From Oncomelania hupensis (lineage: Eukaryota; Mollusca; Gastropoda; Littorinimorpha; Pomatiopsidae), in NCBI GenBank assembly GCA_036898135.1, contig CM072515.1, positions 71,133,253-71,197,252 of the forward strand: a stretch of 64,000 nucleotides of DNA, written 5' to 3'. Positions 36,530-47,660 of this stretch are shown here, piece after piece. Position 1 is the stretch's first letter. Every line of letters begins with the position of its first letter. The notes under the pieces are model-generated. The model saw nothing but the letters and a program-made list of their open reading frames with translations. It ran no database searches and had not been told where the DNA came from. Both the position numbers and the translations under genes were made by a program.

Positions 36530-36945
36530 TATGCTCTTAATTTGGGATGACCTTGACTCCGGCTTCAAATATACTCATTTAACATTAAATAAACTACCAA
36601 AATACAGTGACCTTGAGATGACCTTGACCTTCAGTGACTTCTCATGCTCATATAGGATCAATGTTGCTGCATACTATGGGTTAAACAGGACCATTCCACT
36701 GTACGACTACCTATTTTTGTATGTTTCTGCAAGGCCTGAAATGACCCTGACCTTCAAGATCAACGCCAAAAACGGAACATATATAAAAGATCAAGCTATC
36801 GTCTCTAAATACAGCAAGTTTCAACATTTTATCTCTCATAGTTTAGGGTCAAGGTCACTTCAAAGTACATCTACTAAATAATTTTGGACAGCTCCAGAGA
36901 CCTTGACCTTGGCGTGAGGTTGACCAAAGGTGCACAGGTACGTTT
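36530..36945. repeat. Repeat rich in TGACCTTGA motifs
   Basis: TGACCTTGA or its complement TCAAGGTCA, or close variants, recur near 36548, 36609, 36621, 36748, 36850 and 36900. The motif matches nuclear-receptor half-sites of the ERR/SF-1 type. Related text occurs at 18812 and 59460. It looks like part of a dispersed element; no gene. Confidence 0.6.
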
Positions 36946-37139
36946 GCTACGTGCGCGCCCCAGCCTTCCAGGTAATCAAACATGTCAAACTATTTCCTCG
37001 TGTTATGTATAGTTCGTAACGAAATAGTGAGATTGCCAAATTGCTGGAGTTGCCCTCTCCCCACCACCCTCTCCCTCTCCTTACCACCAAATAATTAAAA
37101 AGTGTGTGAGAACCGTGCTTTGAAAAATACTTTTTTGTA

Positions 37140-37348
37140 ATATCTTATTATGCGTGTTACATAATCTATGGTTTTATATTTTCGTTTATATAGTGTAATT
37201 AAATCTATTTTATGTTACATGATGGCAAACATTTCCTATGATTTAGGTCGCAAACTGCCCTCACTTCTCCCACCCTTTCTCTCTCCATCTATCATCCAGA
37301 TCACACAAAGTATTATTATCAAATATTTAATAATATGTACTCTTGATA
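37140..37348. repeat. Left flank copy of a 100-bp AT-rich repeat
   Basis: GTTACATAATCTATG and CAAAGTATTATTATCAAAT blocks match the tandem copies at 41153-41373 on the other side of the LINE cluster. Confidence 0.75.
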
Positions 37349-37733
37349 TCCTATCCTATCCCATAACTCGAAGGTCGTTGGGGAACCACAGACGATCGTT
37401 TAACCGTCCATCTTTCTCGGTCCTCAGCACTCCTCATGGCTTCGCTCAGTGGCAAGTCAGTCCATTTTCGAATGTTGTCCTCCTACCTATTTTTCTATCT
37501 CCCTATCCTTCTGCCTCCTTACACTGTGCCTCGAAGGATGGTCTTTGTTAAGACATGATGGTCTGGTGACGTGGCCGTACCATCGGAATTTCCGTTTCTT
37601 CACTACTGTGTTGTCCAATGGCTTGTGTGATGGTCTGTCGTATTTTGTTGTTGGTGATGTGCTGCGTATAAGAAATGCCCAGAAGTCTTCTGTAGCACAT
37701 CATCTCCATGCTTTGTATTCTTCGTTGCGTATA

Positions 37734-37740
37734 GCTTCCT

Positions 37741-37818
<78 letters not shown>
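37734..37818 (+). mobile_element. Minimal SINE tail insertion with (ATT)n
   Basis: About 15 bases matching the SINE 3' end, followed by an ATT array, sit between TTCGTTG and TAGATCTG of an otherwise continuous LINE. This is an extreme 5' truncation or a microsatellite transfer. Confidence 0.7.
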
Positions 37819-37956
37819 GATCTGCCGTGAGGATCCATGTTTCGCAAGCGTATAATTATGAAGATGGAGATGACAAGGGAGCGCAGCAGCCTTACCTTGG
37901 AGTGTACACTGATGGTCCTGTCTTTCCAAATGGGTTTCAACCCTGTCAGGGCAGCA

Positions 37957-39591
37957 AAACAGAATACTTCTCTTTTCGAAATAAAATATATATCTCATGT
38001 ATACCAAACAGAAGTTAATAAAATAGCCATATTTATGAACCAAAATGGCTTAGATTTATCTAAAGAAAAAACAAACATGATTCTTTTTAATAATTGTAGA
38101 GAACCAAGAATGCTACCAAAAATTGTTATAGATAATGACGAAATAAAGTATGTCGATGAAGTTAAATTCCTTGGTGTATATCTAACTAAAAAATTAAAAT
38201 GGAAGAGACATATTGAATACATTTGTCAGAAGGCAGTAAAAAGCTATAATTTACTAAAAATAATAAGCCGAAAGGCCTGGGGACAAGATACCCAAACCCT
38301 CATACATATAGCTTTAGCCTTAGTCAGATCTAAACTAACATATGGGCAGGAAGTCTTTTTCTCTGCTCCTAAAACTTATCTTCGCAGATTGCAAAGTCTA
38401 GACAGCAAGTCCATAAAATTAGCGTTAGGTGTACCAATACATACACAAACACTTAAAGCTTATAAGTTAGCAGGAGTCATATCCATTGAAGAATGGAGAA
38501 AAATTTCCTGTGCAAAATATATTGTACGAGCTGCATCTATATATAATAATAATGATGATGAGATACATTTTAGGTCTGATCTGATTTTTTCAAAACGTGC
38601 ACAGAAAATTCCATTCTTAGAATCAATAGCAACATTTACAAAAGATCTAATTGATGATTTATCAAATGACATAAAATCTTTTTCTAAAAATATTATTTCC
38701 CCAACACCTCTGTGGGAGCTTAAAAATGCTCATTTTGACATACATTATAGTTTGGAAAAGAAGAATGAAAATGCTAATTTATTATCAAGTGATGTTCGTT
38801 GTCATTTGGAGAAAAATTATTCCCAACACCTTCATATCTATACTGATGGATCGGTTTTAGAGACAGGGGAAGCTGGAGCAGCCTATGTAATTCCGGCTCT
38901 AAAATTGCAAAAATCTTTCTCTTTGAGTATAAATACTTCTATTTTTGCGTGTGAACTTATCGCAATCCTTATGGCATTAACTAAAATTTCAGATCTTTGC
39001 TTAAACGCATTTCAAGTTGTTGTTTGTGTTGATTCGATGTCAGTTTTAGATGCTTTACAATCTTATGGCCATACTGAACGGCATGAAATTATTTTAGAAA
39101 TTCAACATTTAGTCCACAATCTCATTATTAATGGTACAAATGTAAGCTTCTGTTGGCTACCTTCACATTGTGGTTTTTTGTTTAATGATAGTGCGGACAA
39201 AGCAGCTAAGAATGGAGCTAAAAATATCAATGCTCAGAGTATTCAACTCATAAAATCCCCTAAGGAAATTAAACGTATGATTGAAAAGAGGTCAATGAAA
39301 CATGTTGTATTTGATACACATTTTGCTGTAGACTGTAGACTTTCGAGAACAGTTTTTACTATGGCTAACAGAATAATGTTGAATGCCATAAACACAAAGT
39401 ATTGTCCAGATGTCCATTGTGTATGCAATGAGACTTTTTCATTATATCATTTACTTTTTGGCTGCCGTCATTTTCGGCCTATACTAACTGTGCATCTGCA
39501 TGACATAAAAACATTAGATGAGATTAATTTTCATCAAAGTGTATTGTTAGCAAAGCTCTTGATAGATTCTCCTGTGGCTAGATTTGTGTAA
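37957..39591 (+). CDS. LINE family 2 ORF: RT thumb, RNase H, Cys/His motif
   Basis: The frame is open for 544 codons to the stop at 39591. Residues such as DEVKFLGVYLTKKLKWKRHI mark the end of a non-LTR reverse transcriptase. An RNase H domain follows with all expected catalytic residues: IYTDGS (Asp codon 38845), CELIAI (Glu near 38953), VCVDSM (Asp 39031), LPSH (His 39166) and NDSADKAAK (Asp 39196). The end, CPDVHCVCNETFSLYHLLFG then C, resembles a zinc-binding tail. The intact frame implies a fairly recent insertion. The frame runs on upstream into antisense LINE family 1 by chance. Confidence 0.88.
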   Translation, partial: KQNTSLFEIKYISHVYQTEVNKIAIFMNQNGLDLSKEKTNMILFNNCREPRMLPKIVIDNDEIKYVDEVKFLGVYLTKKLKWKRHIEYICQKAVKSYNLLKIISRKAWGQDTQTLIHIALALVRSKLTYGQEVFFSAPKTYLRRLQSLDSKSIKLALGVPIHTQTLKAYKLAGVISIEEWRKISCAKYIVRAASIYNNNDDEIHFRSDLIFSKRAQKIPFLESIATFTKDLIDDLSNDIKSFSKNIISPTPLWELKNAHFDIHYSLEKKNENANLLSSDVRCHLEKNYSQHLHIYTDGSVLETGEAGAAYVIPALKLQKSFSLSINTSIFACELIAILMALTKISDLCLNAFQVVVCVDSMSVLDALQSYGHTERHEIILEIQHLVHNLIINGTNVSFCWLPSHCGFLFNDSADKAAKNGAKNINAQSIQLIKSPKEIKRMIEKRSMKHVVFDTHFAVDCRLSRTVFTMANRIMLNAINTKYCPDVHCVCNETFSLYHLLFGCRHFRPILTVHLHDIKTLDEINFHQSVLLAKLLIDSPVARFV

Positions 39592-39681
39592 ATAATTTTT
39601 TTTTTCTTCCCCCCTCACCCCCCCGTCTTATCATCTTTGGTGGAAAAGACGTAAATAAAACAACCAACCAACCCAACCAAC
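37958..39681 (+). mobile_element. LINE family 2 (RNase H type), 5'-truncated, 7-bp TSD
   Basis: Flanked by GCAGCAA at 37951-37957 and 39682-39688, a sequence present once in uninterrupted LINE family 1 copies (GCAGCAG in most). The 3' end carries a T/C-rich segment and a CAAC-rich tail (39650-39681). It is 1724 bp, starting inside the RT domain. Confidence 0.92.
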
Positions 39682-39737
39682 GCAGCAATTGTTTGTGCGA
39701 TCCTGGAGAGGACTTCCTGTCGGGACCCGTTGTCTGA

Positions 39738-41073
39738 TATCTCCTGTCCTATCCTATCTTGTCCCTTAACCCGGAGGTCGTAGGGGCACCACAGATGATC
39801 GTTTAAACAGCATACTCCATATTTCTCTGTCCTCAGCAGTGTCAAACCAACCAGTCCATTCTCGAATGTTGTCCTCCCACCTCTTTTTCGGTCTCCCTCT
39901 TCTTCTACCTCCTTGCACTGTGCCTTGCAGAAGGCCTGATGATCTGGTGACGTGGCCATACCATCGGAGTTTCCGTTTCTTCACCACTGTGAGCAGGTCA
40001 TCGTGTTGTCCCATGGCTTGTGTGATGGTCTGTCGGACTTCGTCGTTGGTGATGTGTTGGGTGTAGGAAATGCCTAGAAGTCTTCTGTAGCACCTCATCT
40101 TCATGCTTTGTATTCTTCGTTGTAGATCTGCTGTAAGGGTCCATGCTTCGCAAGCATATAGGGAGATGGAGATGACAAGGGAGCGCAGCAGTCTTACTTT
40201 GGAATGTAGACTGATGGTCCTGTCTTTCCAAATGGGCTTCAACCTTGTCAGGGCAGCAGTTGTTTGTGCGATCCTGGAGAGGGATTCCTGTCGGGACCCA
40301 TTGTCTGACACAATGGCTCCCAAATATTTGAAGCTATGCACTGTGTTGAGGGATTGGCCTTGGACTTTGATGTCCCTGTTGATGCCATTGGTGTTGTTTG
40401 TCATCATTTTGGTCTTCTCTGCAATTAATTCCATTCCACAAGCTCTGGAGGTGGTGTCAAGCTTCTGTACCAGCTGTCCAAGTTCTTGTTCCTCTCCAGC
40501 CAATCCATCAATGTCATCCGCAATACGAAGATTGGAGATTGCTCTACCCCCTATGCTGACTGTGCCTTCGTGATCTGCAAGAGCCTCTGACATGATGCGC
40601 TCTAGGAAGATGTTGAAGAGTGTTGGAGAGAATAGGCATCCTTGACGCACACCGATTGTTGTTCTGAACCAGTTCCCGATGACGCTGTTATGGAGGACTG
40701 CACTAGTAACCTTGTCATACAGGTTTTTGATGACTTCAATAATTTTAGGGCTGATGTTGTACACTTTCATTGTTGCCCATAGAGCTGCATGCCAGACTCG
40801 GTCAAACGCCTTCATGAAGTCTATGAACACATGATATAGATGTTGTTGGTGCTGTAGGTATTTCTCACAGATTATTCTGAGGTTGAAAATCTGTTCAGTG
40901 GTACTTCGCCCTGCCCTGAATCCTGCTTGTTCTTCAGCTGTGATTTGTTCAGCTTGGGGTTTCAACCTGTTGAGTATTATTTTCAGGAGGACCTTGCTGG
41001 GATGGCTGATGAGGCTGATGGTGCGGTAATTTTTACACTCCTGAAGGTTACCCTTTTTGGGAAGAGTGATGAC
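39738..41073 (-). mobile_element. LINE family 1 copy F, longest RT
   Basis: The frame 40965-39766 encodes 399 residues and is open upstream to about 41073, where the copy is truncated after VITLPKKGNLQECKNYR. Motifs present are QAGFRAGRSTTEQIFNLR, FIDFMKAFDRVWH (catalytic Asp), GVRQGCLFSPTLFNIF, IADDIDG (the usual Phe/Tyr before Ala-Asp-Asp is Ile), YACEAWTLT, WYGHVTRSSG and GRRRGRPKKRW. Small deletions near the C-terminus remove KTI and alter GLTLSEA. The TATCC tail is at 39745-39760. Confidence 0.92.
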
Positions 41074-41152
41074 TTTTTCATTTTTAAATATTTTTTAAAT
41101 TCAGTGGACTTTCTTTGAGCTAGGTCGCTACCTGCATCTCCGCCAGTTCACC

Positions 41153-41373
41153 CAAAGTATTATTATCAAATATTTAATATTATGTTATTCTTGATAATTA
41201 TATATGTTACATAATCTATGCTTAATATTTTCGTGGACATTGTGTAAGAGAATATATTATTTTTAAATTCAATACTCGAAGCATTATTATGAAATATTTA
41301 ATATTATTTGCTCTTGATATTATGTTACATAATCTATGCTTAATATTTTTTGTGACGTTGTGTAATCGTGCTC
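41153..41373. repeat. Two tandem units of a 100-bp AT-rich repeat
   Basis: Units at about 41153 and 41276 share ATTATTAT(C/G)AAATATTTAAT and GTTACATAATCTATGCTTAA. A further partial unit lies at 37140-37348, so the LINE cluster sits inside this array. Confidence 0.8.
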
Positions 41374-41419
41374 AAATCTTTCTTTTTTTTAATTCAATGC
41401 ACTTCTTTTGAGGTAGATC

Positions 41420-41420
<1 letters not shown>

Positions 41421-41506
<86 letters not shown>

Positions 41507-41825
41507 TAATAATAATAATAGTACAGGTTGCAATCGCGCGCTTTTCTTCAATCAAATTCAAAGCGCGGCGATCTGAAATTGTTGCAATTACGGAAGTCGG
41601 AATGGAAATCAGTTTTTATTGTTTTTAATTTTAGATGAATTGTGTCCACTGCCATTATTGAATGGAGGGAGGAAACCGGATTACCCGGAGAAAATCCTCC
41701 CCTCGGTGTCCCGAAAAGTCTCTCACCTACGCTAAGTTCGTCCAACGCAGGGTTCGAATCCCCGATCTTTCGGCATAGAAACCAGCTGACTGTCCACTGA
41801 CCTACCAGGCAACCGGTCTCATGCT
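41421..41825 (-). mobile_element. tRNA-derived SINE with core and (AAT)n, copy S6
   Basis: On the minus strand the order is head (TGGTAGGTCAGTGGACAG, then GGGGATTCGAACCCTGC), core (GGATTTTCTCCGGGTAATCC), body, then CGCGCTTTGAATTTGATTG, GCGCGCGATTGCAACC and an ATT array (AAT on plus, 41421-41521). Full length. Confidence 0.88.
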
Positions 41826-41939
41826 CAGCACCTCTGCTACACATCACCCCAAGTAGAAACATCGATCGCAATTAAGTTGTTTGGATGCCCATGGCTCGCA
41901 GATAATATTATTTATTTATTTATTTATTTATTTAATCGT

Positions 41940-42128
41940 TCTTCTATAGCGCTTTTCCAGCTCAAGAGCTGCTCAAGGCGCTGGCCGATACAGGATCTAA
42001 CTCAAGCCGCCCAAGACGCCCACCCGCAGCCTTTGGGCGCATGGTCTGACGCCCGGACAACTGAGCACAATCCTGGGCAGCCAGGGATGGGGGAGAAGGT
42101 CCTAGGTGCATGCTGGGTGTTTTCTTGG
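41940..42128 (+). mobile_element. SINE fragment (TATAGCGC family)
   Basis: TATAGCGCTTTTCCAGCTC, GCTCAAGGCGCTGGCCG, then GAGCACAATCCTGGGCAGCC and GGTGCATGCTGGGTG match the copy at 56731-56893. It is preceded by a TTTA run (41905-41932). Confidence 0.8.
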
Positions 42129-42238
42129 CATGTTTCGTCAAAATTTTTAATCAAATGTATGTTATTGATCAATGATACGCATCTTTTACTGTGAGGTCCC
42201 TAATGCTTATTTTCAACGCTCGAAGAATAAATATAATC

Positions 42239-42435
42239 AGACTTACGTTATTTATCTGTGACATGCATACATAATACAGAATTGAGAATACAGAAAATAC
42301 CGTTTTTTTTTTAGCCGAGCTACAAACAGACAGTGCATATAATATAATTATGGAAATTGCCCGGATGTAAAATAATCTGATTGATGTTATTTATCTATGA
42401 CATGCATACAGAGTACGGAATATAGAGTTTATTCA
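42239..42435. repeat. Short direct repeat pair
   Basis: GTTATTTATCTGTGACATGC and a near copy about 140 bases later (42381) with similar flanks. No gene. Confidence 0.65.
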
Positions 42436-43359
42436 GGTAAGGGACAACAGACATTTCGCATTGTCAGGCCTATTTTCTCCTTAAGGTATTTAAATAGGTG
42501 ACTGTTCCTTCAAACAATACAACGTCATCGTTTTATAATATTGTTACATTTATAATACAATAATTTCACATAATAAAACAATGTATTACTGCAGACACAG
42601 CTGCGAGAAATCCGCATCATCTACCCGTAGTAGAGCCAACAAAAGAATGACTAGATTTCTTGAATGAACATTAGTGAGCTGTCATGTGTTCAGCTCAACC
42701 AATCAAAATTAATTTAGTTCTCACAGTAGCTACAAATATCTTCTTATACTCAGGACAGAAAATGGGAAAATCCCCCTGGATAAAATGTGGTAGGCATTTG
42801 TGGGGAAAAACACTTTGTGTATTGTTGCTATATGATTTTTGGGTGCTGAATCCGAATCTGCCGTATGCCCAACTGTAAAGGTCACGGTTTCTTGACAAAT
42901 CGCAAAGAAACAAAATGGCGGCGAAAAACCACTTTTTGTATTTATGAAATGCAAACAACACTCTAAAAAAAATAACAGAAATTGGTTTTACAGTTTCCTT
43001 TCTGTTTAATCGATGCACAATGAAGCATTTTAAAGTTCTTTAAATGCTGAAAACCACACATTACATTGATAAATAAATATATGTCATCATTGCATAAGTA
43101 TCGTAAATGAATAAATCGTCTTCCATCCAAGGAAAGAATGTTTTTCAAGGAACTTAACATATTTTTGTGATGTATCTAAACGAAAAAAAATTGATGAATG
43201 ACTTGGAAATACAAAAGAAAAGGAACACATAATTATATTTTTCTCTTAGCAGCTACTTTCTAAACAATGTTAAATGTTTCCTATAGTAGCTGTAATTTTG
43301 TTATTGTCTTTAATTGATGTCAGCACTGAAAAGTTCACTACACTCCAAACTATCCAAAG

Positions 43360-44185
43360 TTACTGATTCATGCAAGGTTCACTGGACTTCCTGCATTTGC
43401 ACGATGCTACACATGGGTTAGGTTTGCAGCTGCACCGTGCTGACTGGCATCTTGTGGTGCAGGTACAGGTGATCAACTCCTCACAAGCGTCTGGAATGGG
43501 AGGCAGTGAAGAGAGCTGAGGAACAAGAGAGTTCTCCTCCATCCTCCATCCCGTTTCAGGGGGGGGCAGTACTGGGTGCTGCAAGTGGGCCTGCCTCCAC
43601 ACTAAGGCCTGATAATTAGAGCGCTGAATGTGAAAATAGAGAGAATCTCTGGTAGGTGGCAGTCTCTCTATTGTCATGCCTTTGACAAACATGCTTGACC
43701 GAACTTCATTGATATGTTCAGCATTCATCGCGCCGTACATTTTGCAGAAAAATACTTCTGCATCGTGAATGGTGCTGTCACTAAGGACAGTGTCACAACC
43801 AAGCCCTCTCAGCAGATGGTTGTGCTGCACAAACACATACCAGCATGTCTTTTTTGTATGTCCAGCAATGTACGAGGTTGAGTCGCTTCCAGTCAGAGCA
43901 TGGAAAGCTGGCAGCAGCTGGAGAACTTGTATTTTCATCTGCAGCTTTTCCACAATGGCGTGGACAGGAATGTACTTCCTTTGCTTTGCTGTCCCAGCTT
44001 TCATCCACAGTCGCTGGCACGACATCATGTGGAAATAAGAGACCAGCAGCACCAAGATGTCAGTGTCTCTTGCCGAGACAACAATGCTTCCTCCTATGCT
44101 TTTAACGCAGTGAAGAATTGTCCTTGTGTCAGTTTCTTCATGTTTAGCCTCCAAGACATCAGTATCCAGAAGGGCATCAGAAGCC
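43360..44185 (-). pseudogene. XPG-nuclease element protein, internal nuclease half and Cys-rich tail
   Basis: The frame is open from about 44185 through EAKHEETDTRTILHCV, VSARDTDILVLLV and HALTGSDSTSYIAGHTKKTC. These three correspond to the acidic EAEA, DxD and GSD motifs of the XPG/FEN1 family, in the right order and spacing. IERLPPTRDSLYFHIQRSNY and ALVWRQA follow. The end, CTCTTRCQSARCSCKPNPC then CKCRKSSEPC, is a Cys-rich probable zinc module. The acidic residues are all intact in this half, although the gene is broken elsewhere. Confidence 0.72.
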
Positions 44186-44707
44186 TCGACCCTTCTTCAT
44201 TGCTGAAACCTCCTGCAGCAAATATGATCTTGTTGGATGGTGCTTTCAGAATCAGCTGTTGTGAGAGAAAGCGAGCGAGGTCTGCCTTGTTTTATGCGTT
44301 TTCTCACTTTGCAGGAAGAGGTACATCTCTATTCTCGATTGGCCTCCTTATTGCCACTGAGCCTTTTCCACGCCGTTTCCGTGTGTCACTCTTGATTGAG
44401 TGCTCACGGTAACGATCGAACAGGACATCAATACGATGGAAGTGTGCTCCACTTTGAAGGACAGTCTGTACAAAGGTGTCTGCAAGGTCTCCAAAAGTCT
44501 TCGCTCCTTGTGGCTTTCCTATAGCAATGACCAGGGCTTGGCCATCAATGATTAGAAGTGTTTCATCATGAAGGTCTGTGGCTTCAAGGTGGGTGGGACA
44601 AGGGGTGCCAGCAGTCAAGATTCCAGCAAGCTGCCCATTCACCTCTGCCAAAGATAGAGGAACAACGAACAGTTCGTGCATCATAATGTTGTCGAGGTTG
44701 ACCGGGC
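44182..44707 (-). pseudogene. XPG-nuclease element protein, N-terminal nuclease half
   Basis: The minus frame reads NLDNIMMHELFVVPLSLAEV, LLIIDGQALV, KTFGDLADTFVQTVL and RIDVLFDRYREHSIK, then VPLPAK, TGA, TAA, and NKADLARFLSQQL. The IDG and LFDRY segments correspond to the N-terminal acidic motifs of XPG/FEN1 nucleases. Two in-frame stops near 44295-44305 and a frameshift near 44180 break it. Confidence 0.7.
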
Positions 44708-45239
44708 GCAAACTTGTTTTTTCCAACCTAGTTCCAGTCATACGCCCAAAAAGGCAATCACCGAAGTCGAACGAAGCTCTCTGATGTGTTACGAAATGAT
44801 GCTTGCATGACTACGACTAGCTGACATTAAAAATGATCGCTGTTGCTTCTAATTCTGTTCGATTTACACAGATTTAGCATCTCGCAACGGTATACTTTGT
44901 TAATATGAGCATAATATGAGCACAATTATTATCGACCATATTTAATAGTTGCGTTCCTTGATTTGCATTTTGTTAGTTCTCAGCAGTAAAGGCTAATAAT
45001 AGCATTGCCCATTTCCTGCCTAGAACCAAGTAGACACTGTTATACAGTATACATAGGCTTAATCTACATTATTATATTATAAGTCAGTCTCCGCGCAGCG
45101 AAGAAGCTCACTAGCTGAATATAATTATTAGACCTCTATTGTTTGTTTTATACGTAAATAAATGTATAAACTATATCTATTCTAATTAATAATATTTAGG
45201 CCCATACTTTATAATATTCGAATCTTGAAATTTCCGGAG

Positions 45240-45475
45240 AAGGACGAGTAGGCTAAGCGAATTTTTTTTTAATAACTCGAGATCAGAGTTAAATTAATAG
45301 TTAGTTATTCATTGCTTACAGGGTCCAGCGGACTGCAAAGAGCCGAATCAGAACCACAAAATCAAGATAACTCGAGATCAGAGTTAAATTAAAAGCTTAT
45401 TAGTTATTCATTGCTTACAGAGTCCAGCGGACTGCAAAGAGCCGAATCAGGACCACAAAATCGAGACCACAACTT
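45240..45475. repeat. Tandem 100-bp duplication inside the TIR element
   Basis: Two copies of a unit running from AACTCGAGATCAGAGTTAAA to GACTGCAAAGAGCCGAATCA and GACCACAAAATC. The second part also occurs, reversed, at 62376 and 62942. Confidence 0.88.
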
Positions 45476-45480
45476 CGCAA

Positions 45481-45510
45481 GTAGTAGTAGTAGTTGTAGT
45501 AGTAGTAGTA

Positions 45511-45542
<32 letters not shown>

Positions 45543-45589
45543 TTAGTTATTTAGTTAAATCTTTAATTTATTTATTTGTTTTGTTTGTG

Positions 45590-45668
<79 letters not shown>

Positions 45669-45686
45669 GTTTGTTTCTTTTTATTA

Positions 45687-45765
<79 letters not shown>
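45481..45765. repeat. (AGT)n and (ATT)n microsatellites
   Basis: AGT at 45481-45541, ATT at 45591-45668 and again at 45685-45765. Confidence 0.95.
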
Positions 45766-45766
<1 letters not shown>

Positions 45767-46784
45767 CTATTTAAAAAAAAAAAAAAAAAGAGTAGTGTGC
45801 TGCTGTGCGTGCTCAATGGTGTAAATATGGTCAGTGACGTTTTGTTTGTTTTTGCTGAAGTTGGGTGTAACCCGAAATATTCAGATAGTGTTACTGGTTA
45901 TTTTTTCTTATAGATTTACCAAAGTTTTCAGATGATTTATAGAAATTTCCGCCCGCCACGCAAAATTTTTTTAATATGTGTTTCCCATTAAAATACATAT
46001 CATTGAAATACATATAACAAAATGTACTGTATCAGTTAAAAAGAATAATATTAGTTAAATAAATAATTGCTTTGGTGCTTGCAATAAAAATGTCACTTTT
46101 TTTTAGACCATTATAAACTTGCTTTGCCTCTTTGTGCTGAAGTGACATCAACGTAACCATAGCGCTTTGAAGTTTTGTCATGGTGTTATTGTTGATATAG
46201 ATGTGAAATCGTTGTAGGCCTATGTGTGCTTTATGTGTTATGTATTACTTTTACTCCTTATTACTAATTGTGTCAGTATATTATTCATCATAAAATAATA
46301 ATAATAATAATAATAATATTAACTGCTTCAAAATGCAAATCTCGACTTGAGCTTGAAGCTGTGCAGATCGAAATAAAATTAGATCTAGCAGCGGCTATTT
46401 TTATGCACGGATGTTTCACCACAGGCTCTGAAGTCTTTTCTTTTGTCTCCGTATGATCTCATCTTTGATATGATGATGATAATCATTATTGTCAGGGTGG
46501 CGACGTGGTGATCGTCCTTAACGCTGATGCAATAGGACGTTAAGCTTCGTTGTTCCTCCTTTTGTCTTTGTAAACTCCTAAATACGTACGTAGTATAGTA
46601 TGTAATTGAGGCGTACGAAAGACGAGAATTCCCAGCCTGTGGTTTCACGTAGTCCTGCCAGCATTCGTTCGTAAAACATCGGATAGCTCCGCTCGACTCG
46701 GAGAGCTTCGTTCGACTTCGGTAATTGCCTTTTTCGGGAAAGTGACTGGAACTAAGTTGGAAAAAACAAGTTCGCTGACCGAGC

Positions 46785-47270
46785 GTCCTGCTTCATACGC
46801 AGCGATAAGGCGCTGTAGAATGTTCCTATCCGCCTTCACACTTTTTGCCATCCCAGTTTATGCATCTGAGTGTTTTACTTCATATAGAGAAGCAAAAGTC
46901 AGATACTTGTTTTGTGACAGCTTGTCCCTGAAAGTCACCCTTCTTTTTCAGTTGGCAGCAGTCGGTCCTCCACAAAGGCATTCAGCTGATCTTGTCCTTT
47001 CTGTGCAGCTGTCAACAAATCATCTTCAATGTCTTGGGTAGCCAGGTTTTTGTTTGCAATGTTCTGCAATGTCTGGGGCAGGTTAGCTGCAAAGAGGCCA
47101 AATCTCTGCAGGACAGTGAGCAATGCAGTTTCGTTTCTTGAATCCAGCTCCTTTCTGCCTTTTGTTGTTTCATTGTGGATGTAGCCATCCTGACTTGAAA
47201 GAGCAAAAGCAACTCTGAGTTCGGAGATTGAAAGACAGAGCCCATCTGCTGAGAGCTGAAGTTGTCTTTG
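46785..47270 (-). pseudogene. XPG-nuclease element protein, middle part
   Basis: Fragments in shifting frames: ETTKGRKELDSRNETALLTV, LQRFGLFAANLPQTLQNIAN, FVEDRLLPTEKEG, then RNILQRLIAAYEAGRSV ending at the transposon insertion. There are at least two stops and a frameshift. The order matches the family. Confidence 0.65.
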
Positions 47271-47660
47271 TTATTCCGATGATGCCACCCCCCTTTTTAC
47301 CAATACAAGCCACTCCTGACTCTGGTCTGGGTCCACTTGATTGAAGCGCTGTGAGGAGCGTTTGACAACAAAGATGCCAGCTTCAAACTCCTTCTTGACC
47401 TCTTGTGGAAGCTGGTGCATCTCGTTCAGATAGATTGTACCCCAGCGAGCGTAGTTCACATGGTTGTAGTGCATGAAATACGGCAACATTTGCTGGAAAG
47501 CATGGAGATGCAGGTCCCAGATTCCATCCCTCTGAGCACGGGTAAAGAGCAGGAGTATGTGGACCATCTGCATTTAGCCCCACCAGAACATGAAGTTTGG
47601 GTTTTCATTGGCTGCAATGAAGGCTTGCATGACCGCTTCAAACTCTTTTAAAGCAAGCTG
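47271..47660 (-). pseudogene. XPG-nuclease element protein, N-terminal part
   Basis: The minus frame reads FEAVMQAFIAANENPNFMFW, a stop (TAA), MQMVHILLLFTRAQRDGIWD, then LHLHAFQQMLPYF, NYARWGTIYL and FVVKRSSQRFNQVDPDQSQEW. This pattern (FTRAQRDGIW..LH, NYARW..YL, FVVKRS..F) is shared by a large multicopy protein family in metazoans, usually unnamed. It ends in a frameshift near 47275. Confidence 0.7.

Larger units (their letters stand above)
37349..39737 (-). mobile_element. LINE family 1 copy D, interrupted by LINE family 2
   Basis: The TATCC tail and 3' half occupy 37349-37957; the element resumes at 39682 and ends near 39737 at the tail of copy F. At 37734-37818 it is split by a minimal SINE tail (CGTATAGCTTCCTG plus an ATT array). 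At 37958-39681 it is split by the RNase H LINE. Confidence 0.9.
44708..46775. mobile_element. Non-autonomous TIR element, 2068 bp, 9-bp TSD
   Basis: The left end GCAAACTTGTTTTTTCCAAC and the inverted right end GCGAACTTGTTTTTTCCAAC continue as inverted repeats for about 95 bases, with a 19-base indel. TGACCGGGC (44699-44707) and TGACCGAGC (46776-46784) flank it. Removing it rejoins the XPG-element reading frame (AGRSV with NLDNIMM). A duplication of 9 bp fits MULE-like or, if 8, hAT-like elements. It contains AGT and ATT arrays (45481-45541, 45591-45668, 45685-45765) and no transposase. Confidence 0.85.

Noticed and set aside
37837..39591. A 584-residue protein starting at 37837
   Set aside because: The first 40 residues are antisense LINE family 1 that happen to be in frame. 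The real element starts at 37958.
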